This document shows, one piece after another, positions 1 to 5,927 of a stretch of DNA of 7,553 nucleotides. The notes below the pieces were generated by a model that searched no databases, was not told the DNA's origin, and worked only from the letters and a program-made list of their open reading frames with translations. Every line of letters begins with the position of its first letter. The stretch's first letter is position 1. Both the position numbers and the translations under genes were made by a program. The DNA is taken from assembly GCA_003557065.1 (NCBI GenBank), contig PWPS01000032.1, positions 1-7,553 on the forward strand. Direction: 5' to 3'. The DNA comes from Candidatus Nealsoniibacteriota bacterium. GTDB lineage: Bacteria > Patescibacteriota > Minisyncoccia > Minisyncoccales > PWPS01.

Positions 1-1
1 T

Positions 2-2716
2 ATGCCTCAAATGCCTGGTGCTAATTTCACGCACAAGGCACAACAAGCAATACTTTACTCACAAAAGGTGGCCGGGAGGAACAATCAAAATAAGATTTCT
101 CCGATTCACCTTTTTTATGCTTTAATATCGCAGTCCGACAGTACGGTTTCCACTTTGCTTGAAAGTAAGGGAGTCGATACCGAAAAGTTAAATGATAAGA
201 TTGAAAGAGAGTTGGGAAAAGAAGCGGATCTGATTTCTCCGATTGAAGAATCTCCACGTGGACAATTTTATCTTTCTCAGTCTATGGCTGCGGTACTGAA
301 ACAAGCCGGAGATGAAGCTGCGGAAATGGGTGATACTTATATTTCCGTTGAACATCTTTTCTTGGCTCTTTTGCAAGTTGATGGAGAAGTTCAGTCGATA
401 ATTGAAGATGCCGACTTTTTACCCCCGGCAAAGGGTGGTCCCGAAAAAGAAGAAGAACTCAATTACGAGGTTCTTAAAGAAGCATTGGTGGATTTGAGAG
501 GAGATGAAAGAATTACCGATCCCAATCCGGAATCCAAGATAAAAACGATTGAAAGATATACCATTAACTTGACCAGGTTGGCCGAAAAAGGAGAGATAGA
601 TCCGGTAATAGGAAGAGAGAATGAGACAAGAAGATTGATGCAGGTTCTTTCAAGAAGAACTAAGAATAACCCCGTTTTGATCGGGGAAGCCGGAGTCGGT
701 AAGACGGCCATAGTAGAGGGATTGGCACAAAAAATCGCCAAGAAACAGGTTCCCGAAAGCCTGAAAGAAAAAGAAGTTATCTCTTTGGATTTGGGATCTT
801 TGGTCGCCGGAACCAGATATCGTGGTGAGTTTGAAAACAGAATAAAAGTTTTATTGAAGGAGGTAAAGAAAAATAAGGATCGCTACATATTGTTCATTGA
901 TGAGCTTCACACCTTAGTTGGTGCCGGAGCTGCTGAAGGATCAATTGATGCTTCGAATCTTCTCAAGCCGGATTTGGCACGAGGAAAATTAAGAGCAATA
1001 GGAGCTACGACCCAGAAAGAATATCAAAAATATATAGAAAAAGATTCGGCACTGGAAAGAAGATTCCAGCCCATCTACGTGACCGAGCCGACCATTGAAG
1101 ATACTATTTTCATATTGCGTGGAATAAAAGAAAAATATGAACTCCATCACGGAGTTAAAATTGATGATGCCGCACTGAAGGCGGCCGCCGAACTTTCCAC
1201 TAAACATATAAGCGACAGACAGCTTCCGGATAAAGCGATTGATTTGATGGATGAAGCGATGAGTTCGCTTAGATTGGAGGTTGAATCTCAACCGAAAAAA
1301 TTGGAAGACTTAAAAAAAGAAATTCAAAATCTGGAGATAGAAAAAGAAGCTTTAAAAGAAGAAAGTAATGAGAAAAGAACAAAAGCGATTGATCGTAAAC
1401 TCGCTGATTTGAAAGAAAAAGCAAAGGATCTTTCTGCTAGATGGAGTACTGAAAGAGATGTAATCAAGAAGATAAAAGAACTTAAAGAAAAAATTGATCG
1501 TCTTGAATATGAAGCGGAAAAATCCGGACAGGAAGCCGATTTGGAAAGGGTGGCCAAGATAAGATACGGTGAAATCCCTTCTTTAAAGAAAAAACTACAA
1601 ACCGAAGAAAGGAAATTAGGTAATATCCAGAAAGAAAGACCGATCTTGAAAGAAACTGTTTCGGAAGAAGATATCGCCGAAGTTATTTCAAGATGGACGG
1701 GGATACCTACAAGAAAACTATTGGAAGAAGAAGCTAAAAAGTTGAAAAGGATGGAGAAGCTCATCTCCAAAAAGGTAATTGGACAGGATGAAGCCATAAA
1801 AGCTATATCCAACGCAATCAGAAGATCAAGAGCCGGTGTCGCCGAAGAAGGAAAACCTTTGGGATCTTTCCTTTTCTTAGGTCCGACCGGAGTAGGTAAG
1901 ACTGAAACAGCTCGTGTTTTGACCGAATTTCTTTTTGATGATAAGGATGCGATGATTAGGCTTGATATGAGTGAATATATGGAAAAACATTCGGTTTCCA
2001 AAATGATCGGAGCTCCTCCTGGATATGTCGGTCATGATGAATCCGGACAACTTACCGAACAAATAAGAAGAAAACCTTATAGTGTTGTCTTAATTGATGA
2101 AATTGAAAAAGCTCACAGGGAAGTTTTTAACATTCTTCTTCAGGTTTTTGAAGATGGTAGATTGACCGATACGAAGGGTAGGGAAGTCTCCTTCAAAAAC
2201 GCGATAATTATAATGACTTCTAATGCCGGATCGGAATACATAACGGAAATGTCCGGATTGGGATTTTCCGCGAAAGAAAGACAAGAGCAAAGAAGGGATA
2301 TGATAAAGGAAAATGTAATGGAAGAATTGAAAAAGCAATTCAGACCGGAATTCTTAAATCGTATAGACGAAATAGTTATCTTCAATCACTTGGAGATGGA
2401 GCAAGTCAAAGAGATTGTCGGATTGGAACTCGATAAGGTTTCGATAAGAATATTTAAAAACAACGGAGTGAAAGTTGAATTCAAAAGATCCGTTCGTGAT
2501 TACCTGGCCCAAAAAGGATTTGACCGTGATATGGGAGCTAGGCCTTTAAAAAGAATTATTCAAAAAGAAATCCTGAACAACCTCGCTCTTCAACTTATTT
2601 CCGGAAAAGTATCATCCGGTGAAAAAATAACCGTAAGAATAAGGGATAATAAGTTGGATTTTGTAACTCCGAAGGACTTGAGAAAGAAAACTAAAAACGA
2701 AGCACTGGTAAAGTAA
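2..2716 (+). CDS. clpB: Hsp100 AAA+ unfoldase/disaggregase, ClpB-type with a ClpC-like ClpP-docking loop
   Basis: Cytoplasmic ATP-driven protein unfoldase, 904 residues, the usual ClpB/ClpC size range. Visible in order: a double Clp N-domain (about 1-150); NBD1 with Walker A GEAGVGKT (228-235), pore-loop Tyr273 in GTRYRGEFE, Walker B ILFIDE (296-301) and an arginine-finger ERRF; a middle coiled coil (about 424-552) carrying the ClpB signature RYGEIP; NBD2 with Walker A GPTGVGKT (627-634), the GYVG pore loop, Walker B VVLIDE (695-700) and sensor-1 Asn741 in TSNAG; and a C-terminal domain with GARPLKR. The middle domain is about 125-130 residues, as in ClpB; ClpC has about half that. However, GLGFSAKE (LGF 753-755) sits where ClpC carries its ClpP-binding tripeptide, so a protease partner is plausible. 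The ATG at 2 lies one base from the window edge, so the ribosome site is unseen and a short N-terminal extension cannot be excluded; Met4 is an alternative start. The N-terminus begins near the usual family start. clpB is the best symbol, but clpC-like naming is defensible. Confidence 0.95.
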   Translation: MPQMPGANFTHKAQQAILYSQKVAGRNNQNKISPIHLFYALISQSDSTVSTLLESKGVDTEKLNDKIERELGKEADLISPIEESPRGQFYLSQSMAAVLKQAGDEAAEMGDTYISVEHLFLALLQVDGEVQSIIEDADFLPPAKGGPEKEEELNYEVLKEALVDLRGDERITDPNPESKIKTIERYTINLTRLAEKGEIDPVIGRENETRRLMQVLSRRTKNNPVLIGEAGVGKTAIVEGLAQKIAKKQVPESLKEKEVISLDLGSLVAGTRYRGEFENRIKVLLKEVKKNKDRYILFIDELHTLVGAGAAEGSIDASNLLKPDLARGKLRAIGATTQKEYQKYIEKDSALERRFQPIYVTEPTIEDTIFILRGIKEKYELHHGVKIDDAALKAAAELSTKHISDRQLPDKAIDLMDEAMSSLRLEVESQPKKLEDLKKEIQNLEIEKEALKEESNEKRTKAIDRKLADLKEKAKDLSARWSTERDVIKKIKELKEKIDRLEYEAEKSGQEADLERVAKIRYGEIPSLKKKLQTEERKLGNIQKERPILKETVSEEDIAEVISRWTGIPTRKLLEEEAKKLKRMEKLISKKVIGQDEAIKAISNAIRRSRAGVAEEGKPLGSFLFLGPTGVGKTETARVLTEFLFDDKDAMIRLDMSEYMEKHSVSKMIGAPPGYVGHDESGQLTEQIRRKPYSVVLIDEIEKAHREVFNILLQVFEDGRLTDTKGREVSFKNAIIIMTSNAGSEYITEMSGLGFSAKERQEQRRDMIKENVMEELKKQFRPEFLNRIDEIVIFNHLEMEQVKEIVGLELDKVSIRIFKNNGVKVEFKRSVRDYLAQKGFDRDMGARPLKRIIQKEILNNLALQLISGKVSSGEKITVRIRDNKLDFVTPKDLRKKTKNEALVK

Positions 2717-2820
2717 ATTTCACCGACAGACCTCTACCCGGAAAAAACTCAAAAAAACAACTCTCCAAATAACTCTCTCTAAACAACAACCCCCGACGGC
2801 AACCCTTCTTGGTGAAGGTG
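2717..2820 (+). other. C-rich, G-poor tract after clpB, possible Rho-entry region
   Basis: Directly downstream of the clpB stop the + strand is strongly skewed. By hand count, 2717-2800 has about 30 C and only 7 G, with runs of A and CT/CA dinucleotides. Such a transcript would be nearly unstructured, and no hairpin with a T run follows the gene here. The only small stem is CCTTC (2804-2808) with GAAGG (2814-2818), which has no T run. A C-over-G, unstructured 3' region is the known character of Rho utilisation sites, so Rho-dependent termination of clpB is a reasonable inference but unproven. No coding frame was recognised. Confidence 0.25.
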
Positions 2821-2841
2821 TAAATTCTCTTGGCAACAAAT

Positions 2842-2847
2842 TATAAT
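2842..2847 (+). promoter_or_regulatory. Possible -10 box (TATAAT), upstream of the repeat array
   Basis: A perfect TATAAT lies at 2842-2847. No good -35 box is found at 16-18 bases upstream: the best candidate is about 3 of 6 near 2819, and TTGGCA at 2830-2835 is too close. If used, transcription would start near 2854 and the whole GGTT/AACC array would lie in a leader of about 200 bases before the 3060 gene. Chance occurrence in AT-rich DNA is quite possible. Confidence 0.25.
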
Positions 2848-2966
2848 AATAGGTTCTGTTGTAATAGGCTTGTAACAGGTTGAACCTATCACACTTTCAA
2901 TTTGAACTTAATTTTGACTTGTAATAGGTTCAACCTATTTTGTTCGTAGGGTGGCATCAACCTGTT
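2847..2966 (+). repeat. Cluster of GGTT/AACC repeats: two dyads, half-sites and pairing arms
   Basis: Related short elements recur here. TTGTAAYAGG occurs at 2859-2868, 2870-2879 and 2919-2928. Two longer copies (2869-2889 and 2918-2938) differ at 2 of 21 positions and are 49 bases apart. Each contains a dyad: AGGTT-G-AACCT (2877-2887) and AATAGGTT-C-AACCTATT (2923-2939). Extra half-sites are TAATAGGTT (2847-2855) and TCAACCTGTT (2957-2966). Because of the dyads, 2877-2889 also pairs with 2924-2936 (13 continuous base pairs, with the central G matching the central C), and 2874-2883 pairs perfectly with 2957-2966. The array lies between clpB and the transport operon and suits either a multi-site operator or a structured leader RNA. 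It matches none of CIRCE, the CtsR repeat or HAIR that I know for heat-shock control. Confidence 0.7.
2914..2941 (+). promoter_or_regulatory. Candidate promoter with a palindromic operator in its spacer
   Basis: TTGACT (2914-2919, 5 of 6 to the -35 consensus) is followed after 16 bases by TATTTT (2936-2941, 4 of 6 to the -10 consensus). The perfect dyad AATAGGTTCAACCTATT (2923-2939) fills the spacer and touches the -10 box, the classic place for a repressor or MerR-like activator site. The predicted start near 2948 would give a leader of about 110 bases ahead of the 3060 gene. The placement is seen in the sequence; promoter activity is inferred. Confidence 0.4.
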
Positions 2967-2970
2967 TTTT
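2923..2970 (+). terminator. Weak terminator- or attenuator-like stem with a T run
   Basis: AATAGGTT (2923-2930) can pair with AACCTGTT (2959-2966) as 8 base pairs including one G-U, with a 28-base loop, and the T run continues through 2970. The same downstream arm can pair instead with 2874-2883 (10 perfect pairs). The loop is long for a simple intrinsic terminator, so this may be an attenuator arm or coincidence within the repeat cluster. It could also close transcription coming from clpB. Confidence 0.25.
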
Positions 2971-3059
2971 GAGAGTGGTTTTTTTCGGGAGAATTAATTT
3001 ATTTTCTTGATTTAAGTTGGATTTTATGAAAGAATTAGAAAGATTGTTACATATAATTT

Positions 3060-3650
3060 ATGGCTGATTTTAGTAAAACAATAGACCAATTAATGAAAAA
3101 AGAAGGTGAAATGAGAGGAGAAATTCTTCTCAGTCATCTTCAATTCGTAGAAAGAAAAGAGGGCGCGGATGCCGTCGAAAGAATCAACAGAACTTTTCAG
3201 GAATTGGGTCACGAAGTCGATTTTTCTAAAATTAAAGCGATGGGATGGGTAAAAGTTTCTACGGGAACGGCAATTGCTATTTTCGGTAAAGAGCTTTTTG
3301 ACTGGAAAGATGAAGATATAGTAAAAATGGGAACACTCACCCCTAAAATAATTACGATAAATAAGTTCTTTCTTCGTCATCTGGTATCGGTTGATTCTCT
3401 CTTGGAAAAAGCGGGAAATTATTGGGAAAAAGCTTGCAGAGTGGGGACGATGGAAGGAAAAAAATATAAAAACGGAAAAGTGGTTTTACAACTGAAAGAT
3501 TACGATTTTCATCCTGTTGATTGCCTTTTTATTTCGGGATATATAAAGACTATTTTTGATTTATGCACGGAAAAAGAAGTCGAAGTAATTGAAGAAAAGT
3601 GCATTCATAAAGGAGATAATTATCACCAATTCGCGCTTAAAGAAAAATAA
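3060..3650 (+). CDS. Small soluble protein, probable V4R/H-NOX-like ligand-binding domain
   Basis: A 196-residue protein with no signal peptide or membrane segment, so probably cytoplasmic. The start is constrained: an in-frame TAA lies at 3054-3056, and the next Met is residue 12. No clear Shine-Dalgarno precedes it. The overall pattern, judged from memory of the families, resembles the V4R / heme-NO-binding-like / DUF2378 fold. It has an N-terminal helical part with a 'GADAVERINRTFQELG' segment, then a Trp-containing stretch and FDWKDEDIVKMG (80-91). It ends in a beta-rich tail closing with EEKCIHKGDNYHQF (178-191), which mimics the V4R ending C-x3-G-D-x2-C-x-F. The second Cys of that pattern is His189. 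Members of this superfamily bind small ligands or act as sensors, without a fixed reaction. Only 3 bases separate it from the adaptor gene, so it is probably the first gene of the transport operon and may sense a ligand or assist the transporter. The reading frame is secure; the family call is tentative. Confidence 0.6.
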   Translation: MADFSKTIDQLMKKEGEMRGEILLSHLQFVERKEGADAVERINRTFQELGHEVDFSKIKAMGWVKVSTGTAIAIFGKELFDWKDEDIVKMGTLTPKIITINKFFLRHLVSVDSLLEKAGNYWEKACRVGTMEGKKYKNGKVVLQLKDYDFHPVDCLFISGYIKTIFDLCTEKEVEVIEEKCIHKGDNYHQFALKEK

Positions 3651-3653
3651 TAT

Positions 3654-5246
3654 ATGAAAAAAAAGTACATAATCGGAATAATTTTAGCAGTTGTTGTTTT
3701 GTCTTTTTTTCTTTTTAAAGGAAATAATGATGAAAGGGAATTGATAACGGTAAATGAAAGAGAGTTGGTGAAAGAGGTTTTTGAAAGTGGAGCGGTCAAA
3801 TCGGGTGATAATTTTAATCTATCTTTTCAGTCAGGAGGAACCGTAGAGGATATTACGGTTTCCGAAGGTCAATTGATTGAAAGAGGTCAACTGTTGGCAT
3901 CTTTGGATAAGCAGGATCTTCTTATAAGAAGAAGGCAAGCACTTCAGAAAATAGAAATGGCTCAAGCGGAATTGTCTTTAGTAAGGGAAGGGGGGCGTGA
4001 TGAAGAAATTACCGCCCTGGAAAACAGACTCCTTGAAGCGGAAGAAGCTTTAAGTCTAGCGCAAAGATCTCTACAAGAAGCTAATGAAAAAAGAGACACG
4101 GAACTTAATAATGTCTATTCCAAAGTTCCGTCATCGGTGAATCGTTCCTATCTTTTGGCTAAAGAATTAAAAGACTCCTATAAGAATCTTCGTGATCAAT
4201 ATTTCGTCGGGTTTTATCTTCAAGACACCTATAAAGCAAGGTCCGCGATAAATAGAATCGAAAGAAGTTATGAAGATCTAAGAAATCTTTCAAGAGATTT
4301 AACGGTTTCTTCGGACAGGGAAAAAATTGACCAAGCGCTTATCCAGGCAGAGAAAACCTTTTCAATAATAGAGGAAGCCATCGAAGAGATTATCGACATA
4401 TCCGAATCCGACTTCTATGAACGAAGATTTTCCGATGTAAGCCGGAACTTCCTGTGGTCCACGAAAAAAGAAGCTTCCGATATGCTTTCTGCGATTGTTA
4501 CTATTCGTGGAGAAATAAAATCCGCGAGAGAGGCTCTCAGAGGCTCGGTTACTCAGGCCGAAAGTTCGCTGTCCGCTGCCAGAGCCAGAAGGAATGAAAT
4601 CAAAGATAATCTTGAACAGATAAAACTTGGCGGCCGTGATGCTCAAGTAAGAGCGGCCGAAGCAGCTTTCGAAGCAGCCAACGAAGATTTAAGACTTTTG
4701 GATCGCCAAATCGAAAGGGCGGATATAAAATCACCCGTTTCCGGAAGAGTGGTAACCGTACACTCAAAGCCGGGGGAAGAAGTTGCTCCCGGAACTCCGG
4801 TGGTAACGGTGCTTAGTGAAGGAGACTTCCACGTGGAAGTGGATATTTATGAAGGAGATATCCCGGTTATCGAATTGGGCAATAAAGCGACCATTGAATT
4901 CGTTCCCTTTCCACGTCAATCTTTCACCGGAGAAGTTATTTCCATAAATGAAACCGGGAAAGTTATAAACGGAGTGGTTTACTTCGAAGTAAGTATCGGA
5001 ATAGATAATCCTCCGGAAAGATTAATGACGGAAATGACGGCGGATGTGAATATAGAAGTTGAAAGAAAAAAAACAATTTCGCTACCGCGTGAAGCGATCC
5101 GCAGAGACGGGATAGAAAGATACGTGAAAGTTTTGGATAACGGAGAAGAGAAAAGGATTGATGTAGAAATCGGAATAACGGATTCGTACGGATTTATGGA
5201 GATACTTTCCGGACTATCCGAAGGCGATCAGGTTTTGGTTGACTAA
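3654..5246 (+). CDS. HlyD/MacA-family membrane-anchored adaptor of an ABC transporter
   Basis: An adaptor that joins a MacB-type permease to the extracytoplasmic space. At 530 residues it is much longer than a typical MacA (about 370). Residues 5-22 form one hydrophobic anchor after MKKK, so the bulk lies outside the cytoplasm. The two half-motifs of the lipoyl-like domain are GGTVEDITVSEGQLIERGQLLA (61-82, in part) and IKSPVSGRVVTVHSKPGEEV (358-377). Between them is a long alpha-helical hairpin, rich in Ala, Glu and Arg heptads, with a roughly 150-residue insertion (about 150-300). A GGRD motif occurs on each side (113-116 and 326-329), nearly the same distance from its lipoyl half. A beta-barrel (about 390-468) and a membrane-proximal domain (about 470-530, ending LSGLSEGDQVLVD) follow. 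The ATG is 3 bases after the previous stop, with no strong Shine-Dalgarno. The adjacent ATPase and permeases support the role. No TolC-like partner is seen. Confidence 0.92.
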   Translation: MKKKYIIGIILAVVVLSFFLFKGNNDERELITVNERELVKEVFESGAVKSGDNFNLSFQSGGTVEDITVSEGQLIERGQLLASLDKQDLLIRRRQALQKIEMAQAELSLVREGGRDEEITALENRLLEAEEALSLAQRSLQEANEKRDTELNNVYSKVPSSVNRSYLLAKELKDSYKNLRDQYFVGFYLQDTYKARSAINRIERSYEDLRNLSRDLTVSSDREKIDQALIQAEKTFSIIEEAIEEIIDISESDFYERRFSDVSRNFLWSTKKEASDMLSAIVTIRGEIKSAREALRGSVTQAESSLSAARARRNEIKDNLEQIKLGGRDAQVRAAEAAFEAANEDLRLLDRQIERADIKSPVSGRVVTVHSKPGEEVAPGTPVVTVLSEGDFHVEVDIYEGDIPVIELGNKATIEFVPFPRQSFTGEVISINETGKVINGVVYFEVSIGIDNPPERLMTEMTADVNIEVERKKTISLPREAIRRDGIERYVKVLDNGEEKRIDVEIGITDSYGFMEILSGLSEGDQVLVD

Positions 5247-5249
5247 TCT

Positions 5250-5927
5250 ATGAAAACACCACAAATAAAACTGGAGAACGTTTGGAAGGTTTATCAAACG
5301 GGAGAAATAGAGCTGGAAGTCTTGAAGGGTATAAATTTGGAAATTGAAGAGGGTAGTTTCGTAATTCTTCTTGGTCCTTCCGGATCGGGAAAATCAACCC
5401 TCTTGAATGTGATGAGTTGTTTGGATACTCCCACCAAAGGTCATGTCTATCTTGATGGAGAGGATGTTTCTCTTTTGTCCGAGGACGAATTAGCAACAAC
5501 AAGAGGAAGAAAAATTGGATTCGTCTTTCAGCAATTCAATTTACTTCATCACCTTTCCGCCCTTGAAAATGTAGCCTTACCGGCTGTTTTTCAGAGTGTC
5601 TCCGAAGAGGAAAGAATAAAACGATCTTCCGATCTTCTTGATGCGGTTGGGTTGTCAGAAAGAAAAGACCATACTCCGGCAAAGTTATCGGGAGGAGAAA
5701 AACAAAGAGTCGCAATTGCAAGAAGTCTGATAAATGATCCCGAAATAGTTGTCGCTGATGAACCGACCGGAGAAGTGGACACCAAGACGGGAAGCAAGAT
5801 AATGAGTATTTTTACGGACCTTCAAAAACAAGGAAAAACGATAATAATAGTTACCCACGATTTGAGCTTAACGGAGTATGCGGATAGAGTTATAAAAATA
5901 AAAGACGGTGTACTGGAAGATGAGTAA
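5250..5927 (+). CDS. MacB/LolD-class ABC transporter ATPase
   Basis: The cytoplasmic nucleotide-binding subunit, 225 residues, normal for this class. It powers mechanotransmission by FtsX/MacB-type permeases rather than classic channel transport. All motifs are intact: Walker A GPSGSGKST (42-50), Q-loop Gln94 in FVFQQFNLL, signature LSGGEKQRVAIARSL (146-160), Walker B IVVADE (166-171) with catalytic Glu171, and H-loop His203 in VTHD. The D-loop region reads EPTGEVD, where most relatives have GNLD or GALD; this is within family variation. The C-terminal ADRVIKIKDG is typical of MacB/LolD ATPases. In MacB the ATPase is fused to the permease; here it is a separate chain, as in LolCDE-like and many Gram-positive systems. 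It starts 3 bases after the adaptor stop and overlaps the next gene by 8 bases, so co-translation is likely. It may serve both permeases downstream. Confidence 0.96.
   Translation: MKTPQIKLENVWKVYQTGEIELEVLKGINLEIEEGSFVILLGPSGSGKSTLLNVMSCLDTPTKGHVYLDGEDVSLLSEDELATTRGRKIGFVFQQFNLLHHLSALENVALPAVFQSVSEEERIKRSSDLLDAVGLSERKDHTPAKLSGGEKQRVAIARSLINDPEIVVADEPTGEVDTKTGSKIMSIFTDLQKQGKTIIIVTHDLSLTEYADRVIKIKDGVLEDE

Noticed and set aside
1324..2001. A 225-codon open frame on the minus strand inside clpB
   Set aside because: It lies opposite conserved AAA+ motifs, is Ser/Phe/Leu-rich as expected of antisense to Lys/Glu-rich coding, and has no recognisable domain.
2804..2818. Small hairpin CCTTC-TTGGT-GAAGG after clpB
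   Set aside because: Only 5 base pairs and no T run, so not supported as an intrinsic terminator.
2896..2906. Third dyad TTCAA-T-TTGAA between the two GGTT dyads
   Set aside because: Different core sequence, short arms and AT-rich; not counted as a member of the array.
3052..3057. Perfect TATAAT just before the ATG at 3060
   Set aside because: A start of transcription about 7 bases downstream would fall after the start codon, and no -35 box lies at the right distance; probably chance in AT-rich DNA.
4825..4840. Perfect 16-base palindrome ACTTCCACGTGGAAGT
   Set aside because: It lies inside the adaptor coding region for DFHVEV, a conserved beta-barrel stretch; the codons alone explain it and no partner copy was seen.
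5908..5919. GTG start giving MYWK ahead of the first permease
   Set aside because: The ATG at 5920 matches the paralog's start (Met then 3-4 residues to YF..AVRNIK) and has a better-spaced GGTG upstream.
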